Assembly: GCF_902829295.1 (NCBI RefSeq)
Contig: NZ_CADEPL010000030.1
Span: forward strand, 1 to 64,000
Reading direction: 5' to 3'
DNA: 64,000 nucleotides
DNA from: Vogesella oryzae
GTDB lineage: Bacteria; Pseudomonadota; Gammaproteobacteria; Burkholderiales; Chromobacteriaceae
Shown here: positions 42,475 through 52,239 of the stretch, piece after piece
Layout: each line of letters begins with the position of its first letter
Position numbering within the stretch: position 1 is the first letter of the stretch
Program-made: the position numbers and the translations under genes
The notes under the pieces: generated by a model
What the model was told of the DNA's origin: nothing
What the model saw: the letters and a program-made list of their open reading frames with translations, nothing else
Databases searched by the model: none

Positions 42475-44136
42475 TCAGGCATTTGCGGCCAACATCTCGC
42501 TGGCGTGCTGGCGGGTGGTGGCGGTGATGTCCTCGCCACCCAGCATGCGGGCGATCTCCAGTATCCGGGCCTCGGCGTCCAGCGCGGCGATGCGGCTGAC
42601 GGTGCGGCCGCCTTCCGCCGCCTTGCTGACCCGCCAGTGCTGGTTGCCGCAGGAGGCGACTTGCGGCAGGTGGGTAACGCACAGTACCTGATAGCGCTCG
42701 CCCAGCTGTTTCAGCAGCTTGCCGACCACTTCCGCCACCCGGCCGCCGATGCCGACATCCACTTCGTCGAAGATCAGTGTCGGCACGCTGGCGACCTGGC
42801 TGATCACCACCTGCATCGCCAGGCTGATGCGCGACAACTCACCACCGGAGGCGACCTTGGCTAGCGGCCGCAGTGTGCTGCCCTGGTTGGCCGCCACCAG
42901 GTATTCGATGGTTTCCAGACCGTGCGCGGTCGGCTCGCTGGCGGCGGACAGCTCGATGGCAAAGCGGGCACCTTCCATCGCCAGGCGCTGCATTTCGCGG
43001 CCGATGCGCTCCGATAGCTCGGCGGCGGCCTGGCGGCGCTTGGCGGACAGTGATTCGGCCTGGGCGCGGTAACGCGCCATCGCCACGCTTTCCGCGGTGC
43101 TCAGTGCCTCGATGTCGGTGGCGGCTTCCAGTTCCGCCAGCTGCTGGGTCCAGTCGGCCAGTTTCTTCGGCAGGTCTTCCGGCTGGCAACGGTATTTGCG
43201 CGCCGCGCTCATCAGTGCATTGATGCGGGCCTCGACATCGGCCAGCTGGCCCGGGTCTTCGTCGAAGCCGCTGGCGTAGTCGCGCAGGCTGTACACCACC
43301 TCGCGCAGCTCGGCATCGACCGAATCCAGCAGCGCCAGCGACTCCGCCAGCCGGGTGTCGTAGCCTGACAGTTTGCCCAGCCGGCTCTGCACTTGTGACA
43401 GCAGCGTCAGGCAGCTGCCGTCCATTTCCGATAGCACATCCACCGCGGACTGGGCCGACTGTGCCAGTTCGGCGGCGTTGGCCAGCCGGCTGTGCAGCTG
43501 GTTCAGCTGCGGCCATTCGTCTGCGGCCAACCCCAGTTCGCTCAGTTCGCTGATTTGCCAGGTCAGCCGCTCGCGCTCCACTTCGGATTCGCGCTGCTGC
43601 TTGTCGGCGTCCTCGCGCGCCTTGCGGGCGCGCTGCCAGTCCTGCCAGGCCGCACGGGTGTCACGGGCCAGCTGGCTGGCGCCGGCGTAGGCATCCAGCA
43701 GCTCGCGCTGCGCGTCGGGGCGCACCAGTGACTGGTGGGCGTGTTGGCCGTGGATGTCGACCAGATACTCGCCCATCGCCTTGAGCTGGCCCTGGGTGGC
43801 CGGCATGCCGTTGATGAAGCTGCGCGATCGGCCGCCGCGGTCGACGATGCGACGGATCAGCAGCTCGCCATCGTCGCCGGCCAGTTCGTTTTCCGCCAGC
43901 CAGGCAATCAGGTCCGGCTGCTGGCGGATGTCGAGCTGGGCGGCGATTTCGGCGCGCTCGGCACCTTCGCGGATCTGGCTCACCTCGGCGCGATCACCAA
44001 GCAATAAGCCCAGCGCATCGAGGATGATGGATTTGCCGGCACCGGTTTCGCCTGTCAGCACGGTGAAGCCGGGCGCGAACTCCAGTTGCAGTTGATCGAC
44101 AATGACGAAATCTTTGACGTTAAGCGAAAGCAGCAT
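42475..44136 (-). CDS. recN: DNA repair protein RecN
   Basis: A 553-aa SMC-like protein. The head has Walker A GETGAGKS near residue 29 and, after a long coiled coil (residues ~160-350), the C-terminal ABC half LASGGELSRISLAMQ with TLIFDEVDVGIGG. It helps in double-strand break repair, holding DNA ends in the nucleoid. It begins 7 bp after the nadK stop, so it may be co-transcribed with nadK. Several TGCGGCCAAC repeats lie near its 3' part and coiled coil. Confidence 0.95.
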   Translation of the reverse strand: MLLSLNVKDFVIVDQLQLEFAPGFTVLTGETGAGKSIILDALGLLLGDRAEVSQIREGAERAEIAAQLDIRQQPDLIAWLAENELAGDDGELLIRRIVDRGGRSRSFINGMPATQGQLKAMGEYLVDIHGQHAHQSLVRPDAQRELLDAYAGASQLARDTRAAWQDWQRARKAREDADKQQRESEVERERLTWQISELSELGLAADEWPQLNQLHSRLANAAELAQSAQSAVDVLSEMDGSCLTLLSQVQSRLGKLSGYDTRLAESLALLDSVDAELREVVYSLRDYASGFDEDPGQLADVEARINALMSAARKYRCQPEDLPKKLADWTQQLAELEAATDIEALSTAESVAMARYRAQAESLSAKRRQAAAELSERIGREMQRLAMEGARFAIELSAASEPTAHGLETIEYLVAANQGSTLRPLAKVASGGELSRISLAMQVVISQVASVPTLIFDEVDVGIGGRVAEVVGKLLKQLGERYQVLCVTHLPQVASCGNQHWRVSKAAEGGRTVSRIAALDAEARILEIARMLGGEDITATTRQHASEMLAANA

Positions 44137-44143
44137 GGATGCC

Positions 44144-45019
44144 TCACAGCAGGCGCTCGCCCCAATGGAGCTTGTGGCGCAGCATGTCGTAGTAGTTGTA
44201 GCCGACCGGGTGCAGGATCTTCAGCGTATTGCGGTAGCTGCGGACGATCACGCGGTCCATTTCCATCAGGTCGCAGTGTGACTGGCCATCGAAATGCACC
44301 TTGGTGTCCAGGCCGCGGGTGAGCATGAACTCCACCTCGCAGTTGTTGCTGACCGCAATCGGCCGGTTGGACAACGATTGCGGACAGATCGGCACCAGTG
44401 CGAAGGCCTGCAGCGTGGGGTGCAGGATAGGCCCGCCGGAGGCCAGCGAGTAGGCGGTGGAGCCGGTCGGGGTGCTGATGATCAGGCCGTCGGAGCGCTG
44501 GCTATAGACGAACTGGTTGTCGACGAAGACCTCGAATTCGATCATCGAACCCAGCGAGCCGCGGCTGATCACCACGTCGTTCAGTGCCAGGGCGCTGGCA
44601 ACTTCGGCGTCCTCGCGGATCACCGAGGCTTGCAACAGGATGCGCTCTTCCGGTACGAACTGGCCGTCGAGAATGCCGTCCACTGCAACCAGCATTTCGT
44701 GCAGTGGAATGTCGGTCATGAAGCCCAGTCGCCCCTGGTTGATGCCGACCAGCGGTACGCGATAGGGCGCCAGCACCCGTGCTACCGACAGCATGGTGCC
44801 GTCGCCGCCGAGTACGATCACCAGATCGGACATTTTGCCAAGGTCGTCGCGCTCGACCAGCGGATAGCCGCTAACCTGTTGCTGGTTGCAGCTTTCCTTG
44901 TCCACCAGCACGTGCAGGCCGCGCGAGGTCAGGTGTGCGGCCAACCCCAGCAGCGATTCGATGATGTGCGGTTTGCCGTGGCGGGCAACCAGGCCGATTT
45001 TGTTGAAGAGTCGGGTCAT
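44144..45019 (-). CDS. nadK: NAD kinase
   Basis: A 291-aa protein with the NAD kinase motifs VIVLGGDGTMLSVAR (GGDG), NQGRLGFMTD and TPTGSTAYSLASGGPILHP. It phosphorylates NAD+ to NADP+ in the cytosol. The start MTRLFNKIGLVAR fits the family. It sits between the response regulator (12 bp upstream) and recN. Confidence 0.95.
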   Translation of the reverse strand: MTRLFNKIGLVARHGKPHIIESLLGLAAHLTSRGLHVLVDKESCNQQQVSGYPLVERDDLGKMSDLVIVLGGDGTMLSVARVLAPYRVPLVGINQGRLGFMTDIPLHEMLVAVDGILDGQFVPEERILLQASVIREDAEVASALALNDVVISRGSLGSMIEFEVFVDNQFVYSQRSDGLIISTPTGSTAYSLASGGPILHPTLQAFALVPICPQSLSNRPIAVSNNCEVEFMLTRGLDTKVHFDGQSHCDLMEMDRVIVRSYRNTLKILHPVGYNYYDMLRHKLHWGERLL

Positions 45020-45031
45020 GATGGGTGCTTG

Positions 45032-45661
45032 CTATTGGCCGGGCTGGGTGGCTTCCAGCGCGCGCAGATAAAAGCGCACCAGCTCGGCCAGCGAATTGAT
45101 TTCCAGTTTTTCGAACAGTTTGGCACGGTGTGCTTCTACCGTGCGTGGCGACAGTTCCAGCTCGCGGGCGATTTCCTTGCTTGACAAGCCTTCCGCCACG
45201 TGGCGCAGGATCAGCCGCTCGCGGTCGGTAATACGTTCCAGCTTCTGGCGTACATCCTGGGTGGCGGCAACCTGTTCCTGCTGCTGGATGCTGAGGCGAA
45301 TGGCTTTTTTCAGGCTGTCCAGCAGTTGCGTGGCATTGATCGGTTTGGTGAGGAAGTCTACCGCGCCGCCACGGAAAGCGCGGCGGCATTCTTCGATGTC
45401 GCCGTGGCCGGTAATGAAAATGATCGGCATGCGGATGTCGCGCAGGTTCAGGATGTCCTGCAAAGCGAGGCCGGAGGTTTCCGGCATGCGGATGTCCAGT
45501 ACCAGGCAGCCGATCTCGTCCGGATGGAAGCGCTGCAGGAATGCCTCGGCGTGCTCGAAGGACTGCACGCGCATGCCCTGGGTGCCGATCAGCAGGGCCA
45601 GCGAGTCGCGCACGGCAGGATCGTCATCGATGACATAGATCGTCGGGGTCATGGCTGGCAT
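45032..45661 (-). CDS. FixJ/DctR-type two-component response regulator
   Basis: A 209-aa regulator. The receiver domain (residues ~6-120) has VIDDDPAVR and phosphoacceptor Asp in LVLDIRMPETSG, with Lys in FLTKPINA. A LuxR-type helix-turn-helix closes it (TDRERLILRHVAEGLSSKEIARELELSPRTVEAHRAKLFEKL). The start overlaps the kinase stop (TAATG), so the two are an operon. FixJ-like partners of kinases such as DctS and StyS respond to carbon sources; the signal here is not known. Confidence 0.9.
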   Translation of the reverse strand: MPAMTPTIYVIDDDPAVRDSLALLIGTQGMRVQSFEHAEAFLQRFHPDEIGCLVLDIRMPETSGLALQDILNLRDIRMPIIFITGHGDIEECRRAFRGGAVDFLTKPINATQLLDSLKKAIRLSIQQQEQVAATQDVRQKLERITDRERLILRHVAEGLSSKEIARELELSPRTVEAHRAKLFEKLEINSLAELVRFYLRALEATQPGQ

Positions 45662-47973
45662 TACGCTAGTTCTCCTTCTGTTACGCCTAGCGGCTTGATC
45701 ATGGGCAGTTCGAAATAGAATTCGGCGCCACCGGTTTCCAGATTGCCGGCGTGCAGGACGCCGCCCATGTTTTCGATAATGGTGTGGCTGATGGTCAGCC
45801 CCAGCCCCATGCCTTGCGACTTGGAACTGAAAAACGGCTGGAACACCTTCTGCAGGGTTTCTGCCGGCATGCCCGGGCCATTGTCGCGCACGCCGACGCG
45901 CACACGTTGGCCGCGTGGCTCGCTATAGATGAACAGGCGGCGCTCGCCGGGCAGATCCATCAGTGCTTCCATGGCGTTCTTGCACAGGTTCATGACAACC
46001 TGTTCCATCTGGATGGCATCGGCACGCACGCGCGGCAGGTCCCGGGCAAGGTCGGTGTCTATGGTCACGGCGTGGTCGCGCAACTCGGATTCGATCAGCG
46101 TAATGACGTTGAGCACGGCCTGGTTGACATCGACTGCGGCTAGCTCTGCCTGCTTGCTGGCGACGAATTCTCTTAGTTTTTTGACGATATGCCCAGCTCT
46201 TTGCGCCTGTTTTACCGAGGAGAACAGTGCGGTCTTGAGCAGGATGCGATCCGGCTCCTCGTCATCCAGCATGCTGAGGCAGGCCTCGTTATAACTGACG
46301 ATGGCGGACAGCGGCTGGTTGATTTCATGCGCGATGCCGGATGTCATCTCGCCGAGGGTGTTGATACGGGTCACCCGTGCCAGTTCCGCCTGGTGCTGTT
46401 TCAGCCGCATCTCGCTGCGTTCCAGTGCCTCGGCCATACGCTGACGCAGCGGTGCCATGTCGCGGAAGGTGATGACGATGCTGCGCAGCGCGCCGTCCGG
46501 GTCCAGTAGCGGCGAGACGGTGCCTTCGATAAAGGCGCCCTGGCCATCCGGGCGCAGCAGGTAGGCATTCTCGGGTAGTTCCACCCGCTGCAACTGCTGG
46601 TGGCATGCCTTTACCGGGTCGGTAATGGCCTCGCGTGCCAGTTCAAAGCGCACGCGCCACACCAGCTCCAGCTGCATGCCGACAGCACGTGTCTGCGTCA
46701 CGCCAAGCAGCAAGGCGGCCTTGGGGTTCAAATACTCCACCTGATAGTCGCAATCCAGTACCAGTACCGCATCGTCGATGCTTTCCAGCGTTATCAAGGC
46801 TTGCTGGCGCTCGCGTTGCAAGGTCTCGTGGTATCGCTCGCTCTGCAGCCGCTCGTTATTCTGTGAAGCGGCAATGAGCAGTAGTAAAGCCGTGATGAAG
46901 GCAGCGGACCCCATTGCCAGGCCATATAGCGGTAGCGGGATGTGGTTGGCGTCTTCGTGGCGGAAGACCTCCAGCCGGTACGGGAAGTAGTCGCGTTCGA
47001 TGGCTAGCTGCATCTGGCGGGATGGTTGCAACAGTTTGTGCAGCCAGCCGCTACTGCCAACCGAGATCGATGGTGCAGGAGGGCTGCTGATGCTGCCTGC
47101 CTGCTGTTGGGGGTTGTTGGGTAGCAGGCGCAAGTCCAGCTGGCGGTCATTGTCACCTTGCACGGCTAGTAGTGCTTCGGCGCGAACGCCTAGCAGGATG
47201 ATGCCGATCACGCCTTGCTGCCGGTCTGCCACGGTTTCCGGCAATACGCCATCCCGATAGATCGCCTTGAGGTAGCCAAAGCCGTGTTCGCCGTCCTGCA
47301 GCCTGAAGGGTGGCGTGACCTCGATCTCGCCGCTGCGGATCGCCTGACTGACGGCCGGTCCAAGGGTCGGGTCGCGGGCGAGGTCAAGGCCAAGCATGAA
47401 ATCGTAACGACGGGCACTCGCCGGCTGGGTGTCGGCGAGCGGTATGTAATACGGCCGCGCGGGGGCAGGGCGCCAGAAACGGGCATCCTGCCAGCCGCTA
47501 CCTGCTTTGCCGCTGTAATCCCGGATGGTGAACGGCTGCTTGTTGCCAAAACTGGTCGCTGCTTCAAAGCTGGCACGTTCTGCCAGCGTGACGGTGGGCT
47601 GGAGACCCATCAGGTAGATATAGGGATAACGGGTGCCGATGTTCTGGGCGAATTGCCGCAAGCGGTTCTGGCTGCTGCCATGATCGGCAGCGGAAAGACC
47701 GGCGTAACCGTAAATGGCGGTTTCGCAGATCAGTAGTCGTTCTTCCAGGGTTTTCTTGATGTGCAGGGTGGCCGATTCGAATTGCTGCTGACGGCTTTCT
47801 TCTGTCAGGAACAGGGCGGCTAGCAGGATGGCCAGTGACAGCAACAGCCATAACAGGACAAAGCTGGCCTTAACCCGGATGGAGAGGTCACCAATCATGC
47901 GCCACCAGGAATCAAGCGAGGGCATGCTGGCAAAAGGTTTCTCTGGTTTTCTTGTGGGCATCGGCGATGACAT
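45661..47973 (-). CDS. CHASE-PAS hybrid membrane sensor histidine kinase (DctS-like)
   Basis: A 770-aa membrane kinase. One membrane segment at ~36-56 (ASFVLLWLLLSLAILLAALFL), a periplasmic CHASE-type domain (~75-340, with YPYIYLMGLQP, FTIRDYSG and YDFMLGLDLARDP), a second segment near 350-367, a PAS domain (~400-510), a dimerisation and phosphoacceptor part with His in SGIAHEINQPLSAIVSY, and an ATPase domain (RVGVRDNGPGMP, GMGLGLTISHTIIENMGG). It signals to the overlapping regulator gene. The start chosen is MSSPMPTRK; a start at MPTRK is possible. Confidence 0.9.
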   Translation of the reverse strand: MSSPMPTRKPEKPFASMPSLDSWWRMIGDLSIRVKASFVLLWLLLSLAILLAALFLTEESRQQQFESATLHIKKTLEERLLICETAIYGYAGLSAADHGSSQNRLRQFAQNIGTRYPYIYLMGLQPTVTLAERASFEAATSFGNKQPFTIRDYSGKAGSGWQDARFWRPAPARPYYIPLADTQPASARRYDFMLGLDLARDPTLGPAVSQAIRSGEIEVTPPFRLQDGEHGFGYLKAIYRDGVLPETVADRQQGVIGIILLGVRAEALLAVQGDNDRQLDLRLLPNNPQQQAGSISSPPAPSISVGSSGWLHKLLQPSRQMQLAIERDYFPYRLEVFRHEDANHIPLPLYGLAMGSAAFITALLLLIAASQNNERLQSERYHETLQRERQQALITLESIDDAVLVLDCDYQVEYLNPKAALLLGVTQTRAVGMQLELVWRVRFELAREAITDPVKACHQQLQRVELPENAYLLRPDGQGAFIEGTVSPLLDPDGALRSIVITFRDMAPLRQRMAEALERSEMRLKQHQAELARVTRINTLGEMTSGIAHEINQPLSAIVSYNEACLSMLDDEEPDRILLKTALFSSVKQAQRAGHIVKKLREFVASKQAELAAVDVNQAVLNVITLIESELRDHAVTIDTDLARDLPRVRADAIQMEQVVMNLCKNAMEALMDLPGERRLFIYSEPRGQRVRVGVRDNGPGMPAETLQKVFQPFFSSKSQGMGLGLTISHTIIENMGGVLHAGNLETGGAEFYFELPMIKPLGVTEGELA

Positions 47974-48062
47974 ATGACTGGCGCAGGCAATGCCGCCATT
48001 GTAACGCATGGTTACCCGCCGGGGAGTCTGGACGGGGCGGTTGTTGCCGGCCCCGCAGCCAT

Positions 48063-48599
48063 TCAGGCTTTCAGCAACTCCGGGTGCTGTTCGTGCAGCT
48101 TGTACAGCTTGGGTGCGATGACAATCTGGCAGTAGCCGGCTGTCTGGTTGTGCGAGAAGTAATTGTGGTGGAAGTGCTCGGCAGCATAGAAACGCGGGGC
48201 CATCTTCACTTCGGTAACGATGGGTGCGTCGTAACTGCCGGATGCCTCCAGATTGGCGATCATGTCGCGGGCTGCCTGTAACTGCGCCTGATCGTGGGCA
48301 AATATCGCCGAGCGATACTGCGAGCCGATGTCATGTCCCTGACGATTGAGTGTTGTCGGGTCATGAGTCAGGAAGAATACTTGCAGCAGGGTCTGGTAGC
48401 TGACTCTGTCCGGCTGGTACATCAGCTCGACAGCTTCGGCATGGCCGGTATTGCCGTGGCAGACACGCTCGTAATCCGGGTCCTCCAGATGTCCGTCTAT
48501 ATAGCCCGGGGTGACATCAACAACCCCGTCCAGCTGGCGGAAGACAGCCTCTGTGCACCAGAAGCAACCGCCGGCAAATGTGGCTTTAACAAGTTCCAT
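48063..48599 (-). CDS. msrA: Peptide methionine-S-sulfoxide reductase MsrA
   Basis: A 178-aa protein with the catalytic GCFWCTEA motif near residue 11. FLTHDPTTLNRQGHDIGSQYRSAIF and AEHFHHNYF are typical MsrA blocks. It reduces the S isomer of methionine sulfoxide in proteins. The C-terminal cysteine pair is poor here; only one later Cys (GYCQIV) is seen, so recycling may follow a simpler thiol mechanism. Confidence 0.95.
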   Translation of the reverse strand: MELVKATFAGGCFWCTEAVFRQLDGVVDVTPGYIDGHLEDPDYERVCHGNTGHAEAVELMYQPDRVSYQTLLQVFFLTHDPTTLNRQGHDIGSQYRSAIFAHDQAQLQAARDMIANLEASGSYDAPIVTEVKMAPRFYAAEHFHHNYFSHNQTAGYCQIVIAPKLYKLHEQHPELLKA

Positions 48600-48602
48600 A
48601 GA

Positions 48603-49505
48603 TCAACCTCCTTTCGGGTGATGACGCGACAGTAGCTCTCGCACTGTCTGCAAATGGATATCGACCGTATCGCTGATCGGAACGGCGTAGCCGCCGGCCA
48701 TGACCAGCACCATTGGCCATCGCTGCTGTTCGCACAGGTCGAACACGCGACAGTCACGGGCAAGCAATCCTTGCTTGCTTAGCGACAGCCTGCCAAGGCG
48801 GTCGCCGGCAAAAGGATCGGCGCCGGCCAGGTAAAACACCAGATCCGGCTGGAAGTTGGCCGCCAGGGTGTGCAGTGCGTCATCAAGCAACTGCAGGTAA
48901 ACGCCATCCCCGGTGTTGTCGGCAACCCCCACATCCAGCGTAGACGGCACGCGGCGGAACGGGAAGTTCTTTTCGCCATGCAGCGACAAGGTAAAAACAT
49001 TGCTGTCATGCTGGAACAGCTCGGCGGTGCCATTGCCCTGATGGACATCCAGGTCGATAACCGCCGCGCGGCGAATGCGCCCCTCCTGCTGTAGCAGACG
49101 GATGGCGACGGCCACATCGTTGAACACGCAAAAACCGCCACCCTTGCTATGGCCTGCATGGTGGGTGCCTCCCGCCAGATTGATGCCGGCGCCGTAGTGC
49201 AGCGCACTCCGCGCCGCGCCGATGGTGGCGCCGACCGAGCGGGCGCTGCGCTCTACCAGCGCTGCACTCCAGGGCAGGCCAATCTCGCGCATGATGCTGG
49301 CGTCGATGCTGCCATCGAACAAGGCCATAACATAGTTGGCCGCATGCGCGAGCATTAGTTCACTTTTTGTGGCTGCCGGCGCCGTCTCCAGCTGGGCCGC
49401 AGCCAGCTTGGCAACGGCATTCGCCAGCAAGGCGTATTTTTCGGCCGGGAAGCGGTGTCCGGCTGGTAGTGGCAGCGGAAACTGGTCGGTACGGAAAATT
49501 TGCAT
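48603..49505 (-). CDS. Histone deacetylase-like (AcuC/APAH-type) amidohydrolase
   Basis: A 300-aa protein of the arginase/deacetylase superfamily. The zinc site is shown by DLDVHQGNGT (Asp-x-His), GADPFAGDRLG (Asp), and the catalytic histidines by GGTHHAGHSKGGGFCVFND. The bacterial substrates vary: acetylpolyamines, acetyl-CoA synthetase or others. It lies 3 bp upstream of msrA on the same strand and may share the transcript. Confidence 0.85.
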   Translation of the reverse strand: MQIFRTDQFPLPLPAGHRFPAEKYALLANAVAKLAAAQLETAPAATKSELMLAHAANYVMALFDGSIDASIMREIGLPWSAALVERSARSVGATIGAARSALHYGAGINLAGGTHHAGHSKGGGFCVFNDVAVAIRLLQQEGRIRRAAVIDLDVHQGNGTAELFQHDSNVFTLSLHGEKNFPFRRVPSTLDVGVADNTGDGVYLQLLDDALHTLAANFQPDLVFYLAGADPFAGDRLGRLSLSKQGLLARDCRVFDLCEQQRWPMVLVMAGGYAVPISDTVDIHLQTVRELLSRHHPKGG

Positions 49506-49514
49506 GCGCAGTAA

Positions 49515-49757
49515 TCAGTCGGCCTGCAGCAAGCGAAAGCGCGGCTGGGATTGGCCGTCGACCTCGACCTGCTCGGTAAACATGCCCAGCGGGCGCACCC
49601 ATAGCGCCATTTCGCCGTATAGCGGGCGATAGACCACCAGGAACTCTCCGCTTTCGGAGTGGCGTGCCACGCCCAGTACCTGGTACATGCCGCCCTTGTA
49701 ATGCTGGTAGCGGCCTGTCGGTAGCGCGGGGTGCGTGATGTTGTGGGTTGGGTTCAT
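49515..49757 (-). CDS. DUF1653 family protein
   Basis: An 80-aa protein with GRYQHYKGGMYQVLGVARHSESGEFLVVYRPLYG and LWVRPLGMFTEQV, the pattern of DUF1653. Function unknown. It overlaps the upstream nucleoside hydrolase gene (ATGA) and precedes the deacetylase-like gene by 9 bp. Confidence 0.85.
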   Translation of the reverse strand: MNPTHNITHPALPTGRYQHYKGGMYQVLGVARHSESGEFLVVYRPLYGEMALWVRPLGMFTEQVEVDGQSQPRFRLLQAD

Positions 49758-50698
49758 GGTAATTGCCCCAGGCAGGTCGCCAACAGGCGGAAGAATCCGT
49801 CGGCATCGATTTCGGTCATGTACTGGACGTTGGCCGCACGGCCGCTGACGCCCCACCAGTCGATGACGGTGGCGCCCAGGGTCAGCTCGCTGCCGGTTTC
49901 CACGCAGACATTTACCTTGCGGCCGGCGAACAGGACGGGTTGCAGCAGATAGGCGATCACGGTCGGGTCGTGCAATGGCGCGCCGAATTCGCCGTAGCGC
50001 TGCACGTCGTAACGCTCCCGTGTGGTCATGGTATCTGCAGCCAGATTGCCGGCACGGTTGGGCAGGGCGCGCAGCCATTTGATGCGTTCGGCCGAGGTGC
50101 GGGCCTTGTGGGTGACGTCCAGCGGCATCATGACGATAGGCGCACCGCAGCGCAGTACGACATCGGCGGCATGCGGGTCGACGTAGATATTGAACTCCGC
50201 GGCCGGGGTGATGTTGCCACCTTCAAAGTAGCTGCCGCCCATCAGTACGATTTCCCGGATGCGCGGTGCGATGTCCGGTGCCATGCGCAATGCCAGCGCC
50301 AGGTTGGTCAGCGGTCCCAGCGCGCACAGGGTGACGCTGCCGGCGGGGCGCTGTCGCAGGGTATCGATGATGAAATCCACCGCATGCTGCTGTTGCAGCG
50401 GCATGGCTGGTTCGTGCAGTGGCACACCATCCATGCCGGTCTTGCCATGCACATGCTCGGCTGTCACCAGTGGCCTTAGCAGTGGCGCTTCCGCACCGGC
50501 AAATACGGGTACTTCCGGTCGGCCGGCCCACTCGCAGATGATGCGTGCGTTGCGCTGGGTCAGCGCCAATGGCACGTTGCCGGCAACGGCGGTAATGCCC
50601 AGTACATCCAGCTCGGCGGCACCGAGTGCGGCCAGAATGGCTACGGCATCATCTTGTCCGGGGTCGGTGTCGATAATGATGGCTCGTTTATCGGTCAT
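49754..50698 (-). CDS. Inosine/uridine-preferring nucleoside hydrolase
   Basis: A 314-aa protein with the calcium-binding Asp cluster [15 protein letters not shown] near residue 8, [27 protein letters not shown] and [14 protein letters not shown], all signature features of nucleoside hydrolases (IunH-like). It splits ribonucleosides to base and ribose. The start [14 protein letters not shown] at 50698 matches the family. The last gene pair overlap suggests co-transcription with the DUF1653 gene. Confidence 0.9.
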   Translation of the reverse strand: MTDKRAIIIDTDPGQDDAVAILAALGAAELDVLGITAVAGNVPLALTQRNARIICEWAGRPEVPVFAGAEAPLLRPLVTAEHVHGKTGMDGVPLHEPAMPLQQQHAVDFIIDTLRQRPAGSVTLCALGPLTNLALALRMAPDIAPRIREIVLMGGSYFEGGNITPAAEFNIYVDPHAADVVLRCGAPIVMMPLDVTHKARTSAERIKWLRALPNRAGNLAADTMTTRERYDVQRYGEFGAPLHDPTVIAYLLQPVLFAGRKVNVCVETGSELTLGATVIDWWGVSGRAANVQYMTEIDADGFFRLLATCLGQLP

Positions 50699-50905
50699 GA
50701 TGTTCCTGTGGGTGGGCCGGAAAAAAAGAGCGGCGAGAATCCGGATTTTGCCCGGTGGCGTCAAGCCCAGCTGCGCTGGCGACCAGTGGCCGGTGCCATG
50801 CAGATCGCCCGGGCGGTGGCATTGCCGTGCTATGGATGGACGGTTGTCGTGGTCTGTGCGGACCGGCTTCTATACAATCCCTGCTCCCGTTTACTGGCAT
50901 GTTTC

Positions 50906-51868
50906 ATGAAAATCGTTCTGGCTCCGATGGAAGGGCTGGTTGATGACATCATGCGCGATGTTCTGACGCGCATTGGTGGCATCGATCTGTGTGTGACCGA
51001 GTTTGTGCGGGTTACCAACTCGCTGCTGCCTACGCGCACCTTCCTGCGGCTGGCTCCGGAGCTGCACAACGCTTCCTCTACCCGTAGTGGTACGCCATTG
51101 CGGGTGCAGCTGCTGGGGTCGGATATTGACTGGCTTGCGGCCAACGCCGTGCGTGCTGCGGCAATGGGGGCATCGGCTGTCGATCTCAATTTTGGCTGCC
51201 CGGCACCTACTGTCAACCGGCATCGCGGTGGCGCCGTGCTGCTGAAGGAGCCGGAGCTGCTGTTCAAGATTGTCAGCGCCGTGCGTGCCGCGGTGCCAGC
51301 GGCCACGCCGGTAACCGCAAAAATGCGGCTGGGTTACGAAGACACCAGCCTGACACTGGCGTGCGCGCAGGCGATTGCCGGTGCCGGGGCGGATGAGTTG
51401 ACGGTGCATGCCCGTACCAAGGTGGAAGGCTACAAGCCGCCGGCCCACTGGGAGTGGCTGGCGCGCATCCGCGAGGCGGTCAGTATTCCGGTGGTGGCCA
51501 ATGGCGAGGTGTGGACGCCGGAGGACTATCGCGCCATCCGCGAGGTAAGTGGCTGCGAAACGGTCATGATCGGGCGCGGGTTGGTGTCGGCACCGGATCT
51601 GGCATTGCGCATCAAGCATCTGCAGCAGTTCGGCGAAATCCCCCCGCAAATGGCTTGGGAAAGCCTGCTGCCCTGGTTGCTGGATCTGGCGACGCAATGT
51701 CACTTGCGTGCGGCCAACGGTAACTATGCGCTGAGCCGTACCAAGCAGTGGCTGAAATTATTGCGGCGGAATTATCGTGAGGCGGATGAAATGTTCAATG
51801 AAATCAAATCAGTATCTGATTTTTGTGCGTTAGAAATTGCGCTGCGCGACGCCGCAAGGCGTGGGTAG
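50906..51868 (+). CDS. dusC: tRNA dihydrouridine synthase DusC
   Basis: A 320-aa flavoenzyme. It begins [21 protein letters not shown] and shows [28 protein letters not shown] (catalytic Cys), VHARTK and VVANGEVW. The match is best with E. coli DusC, which reduces uridine 16 of tRNA. The start at 50906 is chosen as the family N-terminus; the longer frame has unrelated residues. TATACAAT (50871) upstream may be its -10. Confidence 0.92.
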   Translation: MKIVLAPMEGLVDDIMRDVLTRIGGIDLCVTEFVRVTNSLLPTRTFLRLAPELHNASSTRSGTPLRVQLLGSDIDWLAANAVRAAAMGASAVDLNFGCPAPTVNRHRGGAVLLKEPELLFKIVSAVRAAVPAATPVTAKMRLGYEDTSLTLACAQAIAGAGADELTVHARTKVEGYKPPAHWEWLARIREAVSIPVVANGEVWTPEDYRAIREVSGCETVMIGRGLVSAPDLALRIKHLQQFGEIPPQMAWESLLPWLLDLATQCHLRAANGNYALSRTKQWLKLLRRNYREADEMFNEIKSVSDFCALEIALRDAARRG

Positions 51869-51982
51869 GTATTTTTACGAATAGGCGCCGCCAGGGCGGG
51901 CGCTTATCATTCAAACAGTTCTTGGATTACTGCGCGTTCCTCGCTAGCGGTTCAGGAATCACGGCGAGTCCGTAACTTATAA

Positions 51983-52020
51983 AGCCTCCTGGACGTGACG
52001 ATTCAGGAGGTTATTTTTTT
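51983..52020 (+). terminator. Terminator-like hairpin in the 51869-52239 gap
   Basis: CCTCCTG/CAGGAGG with a 12-nt loop, followed by TTATTTTTTT. It is 115 bp after dusC, longer than expected for a simple terminator. The gap (371 bp) has no gene visible; a GC hairpin (GGCGCC...GGGCGC) at 51882-51902 comes first. A small RNA ending at the T-run is possible. Confidence 0.6.
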
Positions 52021-52239
52021 GTCCGTTATTTCTGCTGTTTCCAACGCGCTATCACTTATCAGCGAAGTTACTCAGCTATTGCGGCTTTGAGGTCCTACAT
52101 CTCCTCTTGAGCCGCGGTCCTATGTTTCATGGTTTCGCTGTGGCAGTCGTGATCGTGATGCCGTGGGTAAAGCGGCTAGGGTGCGGTCAACCGGGTCATC
52201 CAGCATGGATGGGCTGGTCAGACTGGCATTCGGCGCAGC

